Part shown: in pieces, positions 9,451-10,042 of the stretch | Layout: the number at the start of each line of letters is the position of its first letter | How positions within the stretch are numbered: the first letter of the stretch is position 1 | NCBI GenBank assembly: GCA_009602725.1 | Contig: WELB01000018.1 | Span: 1 to 10,042 of the forward strand | Reading direction: 5' to 3' | Length of the DNA stretch: 10,042 nucleotides | From: Spirogloea muscicola | Lineage: Eukaryota > Streptophyta > Zygnematophyceae > Spirogloeales > Spirogloeaceae | Position numbers and translations under genes: made by a program | The notes under the pieces: model-generated | Databases searched by the model: none | What the model saw: only the letters and a program-made list of their open reading frames with translations | What the model was told of the DNA's origin: nothing

Positions 9451-9676
9451 ATTGGCTTGGTTTGACCTCCAGTCGTTTCTGCAGTATGTAGCCTTGTTTA
9501 TCCTGTACTGGATTCTGCCTGAATGTATCGGCTTGAATTGGTCTCCCTTTTAGTGCAGACTCTCTTACTAATGTCATCTTAGGTACCTTAGATTAGGTCT
9601 CCGTATTATGTAGCATTGTTTAGTCTGCACTCGACTCTGCCTGAACAATGTATTGGCTTGAATTGGCCTCCCTTTC
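9451..9676. repeat. Degenerate tandem repeat, unit about 75-125 bp
   Basis: The segment 9485-9551 recurs at 9607-9676. Both share TATGTAG near the left, TTGTTTA, TCTGCCTGAA in the middle and GGCTTGAATTGG then CTCCCTTT at the right. A third, partial copy of the right end (ATTGGCTTGG...GACCTCC) lies at 9451-9470. Copies are clearly diverged. The DNA between copies is not obviously repeated. It could be a minisatellite or clustered copies of a short dispersed element. Confidence 0.65.
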
Positions 9677-9787
9677 AATTCATGCGCCCCGCGCGCCTTC
9701 TCTCGTCTGCACACCTTGCGGCTACCGTCTCTCTAGTGGGGAGGTCCAAGTCGTCTGTCAGCTGCATCCCCACTCCTTCTCCCCCTC

Positions 9788-10042
9788 ATGACGGAGTCCG
9801 AGCCCGGAGGCGCTCCAGGAGTCGCTCCAGGCCAAACACTTGTGCGAGGCAGTCCAGGCGCCTCGGCCACGAATCCGACAGCCCCGCGCCGCGCCTCCGC
9901 CTCCAGCGCCGTCGCCGCTCCTCGCCGTCCTCGCCAAGCAGATGCTCCACTTTGTCTGCAGGTCTACTCCGCCGCCGCCGCCGCCGCCGCCTTTCCCTTT
10001 CCAATCGCCTCCTCTTCCTCCTCCTCCTCCTCCTCCTCCTCC
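9788..10042 (+). CDS. Possible first exon or leader of another + strand gene (runs off the right edge)
   Basis: An ATG at 9788 opens 85 codons with no stop before the window ends. The predicted product is rich in Ala, Ser, Pro and Arg, with an Ala run from the (GCC)n tract and a final Ser run from the (TCC)n tract. That composition would suit an organelle transit peptide, but low-complexity GC- and CT-rich DNA makes long open frames easily. It could equally be a pyrimidine-rich 5' UTR. CTGCAGGTC at about 9955-9963 could hide a splice site. No domain is visible, so the call rests only on the frame and composition. Confidence 0.2.
   Translation, partial: MTESEPGGAPGVAPGQTLVRGSPGASATNPTAPRRASASSAVAAPRRPRQADAPLCLQVYSAAAAAAAFPFPIASSSSSSSSSSS
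9969..10042 (+). repeat. (CCG)n and (TCC)n microsatellites
   Basis: A CCG run covers 9969-9991, and a TCC/CTT-rich run covers about 10008-10042 and continues past the window. CT-rich tracts of this kind are common in plant 5' leaders, which fits a transcription start nearby on the + strand. Confidence 0.7.

Noticed and set aside
9786-10004. Arg-rich minus-strand frame at the right edge
   Set aside because: It is the complement of the CCG and TCC microsatellite DNA; composition alone explains it and no motif supports it.
1-10042. Search for CRISPR arrays, operons, phage or viral genes, transposases and toxin genes
   Set aside because: None was seen. All recognisable genes are intron-containing eukaryotic housekeeping or metabolic genes, and the repeats lack spacer-array structure.

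Overview
The window looks like ordinary nuclear DNA from a photosynthetic green eukaryote, either a green alga or an early-diverging plant. It holds a plant- and alga-specific chloroplast protein gene, a plant-type sphingolipid hydroxylase and a plant-type GT77-like glycosyltransferase. All three are cut by short spliceosomal introns (98 to 450 bases), and the DNA also carries a eukaryotic tRNA-Ser. First exons and leaders are very GC-rich, while introns and spacers are closer to balanced composition. Three intron-containing genes in 10 kb means a compact genome. I cannot name the species; a trebouxiophyte-like or streptophyte alga is a guess.

Layout. Bases 1-1049 (+) carry the 3' part of CPP1/CDF1, a J-like chloroplast membrane chaperone for protochlorophyllide oxidoreductase; its transit-peptide end lies left of the window. 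Bases 1050-2700 are non-coding, with two pairs of diverged direct repeats (one with a conserved hairpin) and short tandem duplications. Bases 3038-4956 (+) carry a complete five-exon sphinganine C4-hydroxylase of 275 aa with all three histidine boxes. Bases 5615-8551 (-) carry a complete seven-exon GT77-like nucleotide-sugar transferase of 359 aa with a membrane anchor and a DxD motif; one of its introns is best explained as a GC-AG intron. The hydroxylase and the transferase converge, with 658 bases between their stop codons. Bases 9164-9244 (+) are an intact tRNA-Ser(UGA). Bases 9451-9676 are degenerate tandem repeats. From about 9788 to the right edge lies a GC- and CT-rich stretch that may be the leader or first exon of another + strand gene.

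The genes do not form a pathway. CPP1 acts in chlorophyll synthesis in the plastid, the hydroxylase in ceramide synthesis in the ER, and the transferase probably in Golgi glycan synthesis. I found no sign of a new defence, mobile or regulatory system. The points most worth checking are the GC-AG intron, the hairpin-bearing repeat, the tandem repeat near 9.5 kb, a 197-codon ORF between the convergent genes, and a tRNA-like B-box in the hydroxylase leader.
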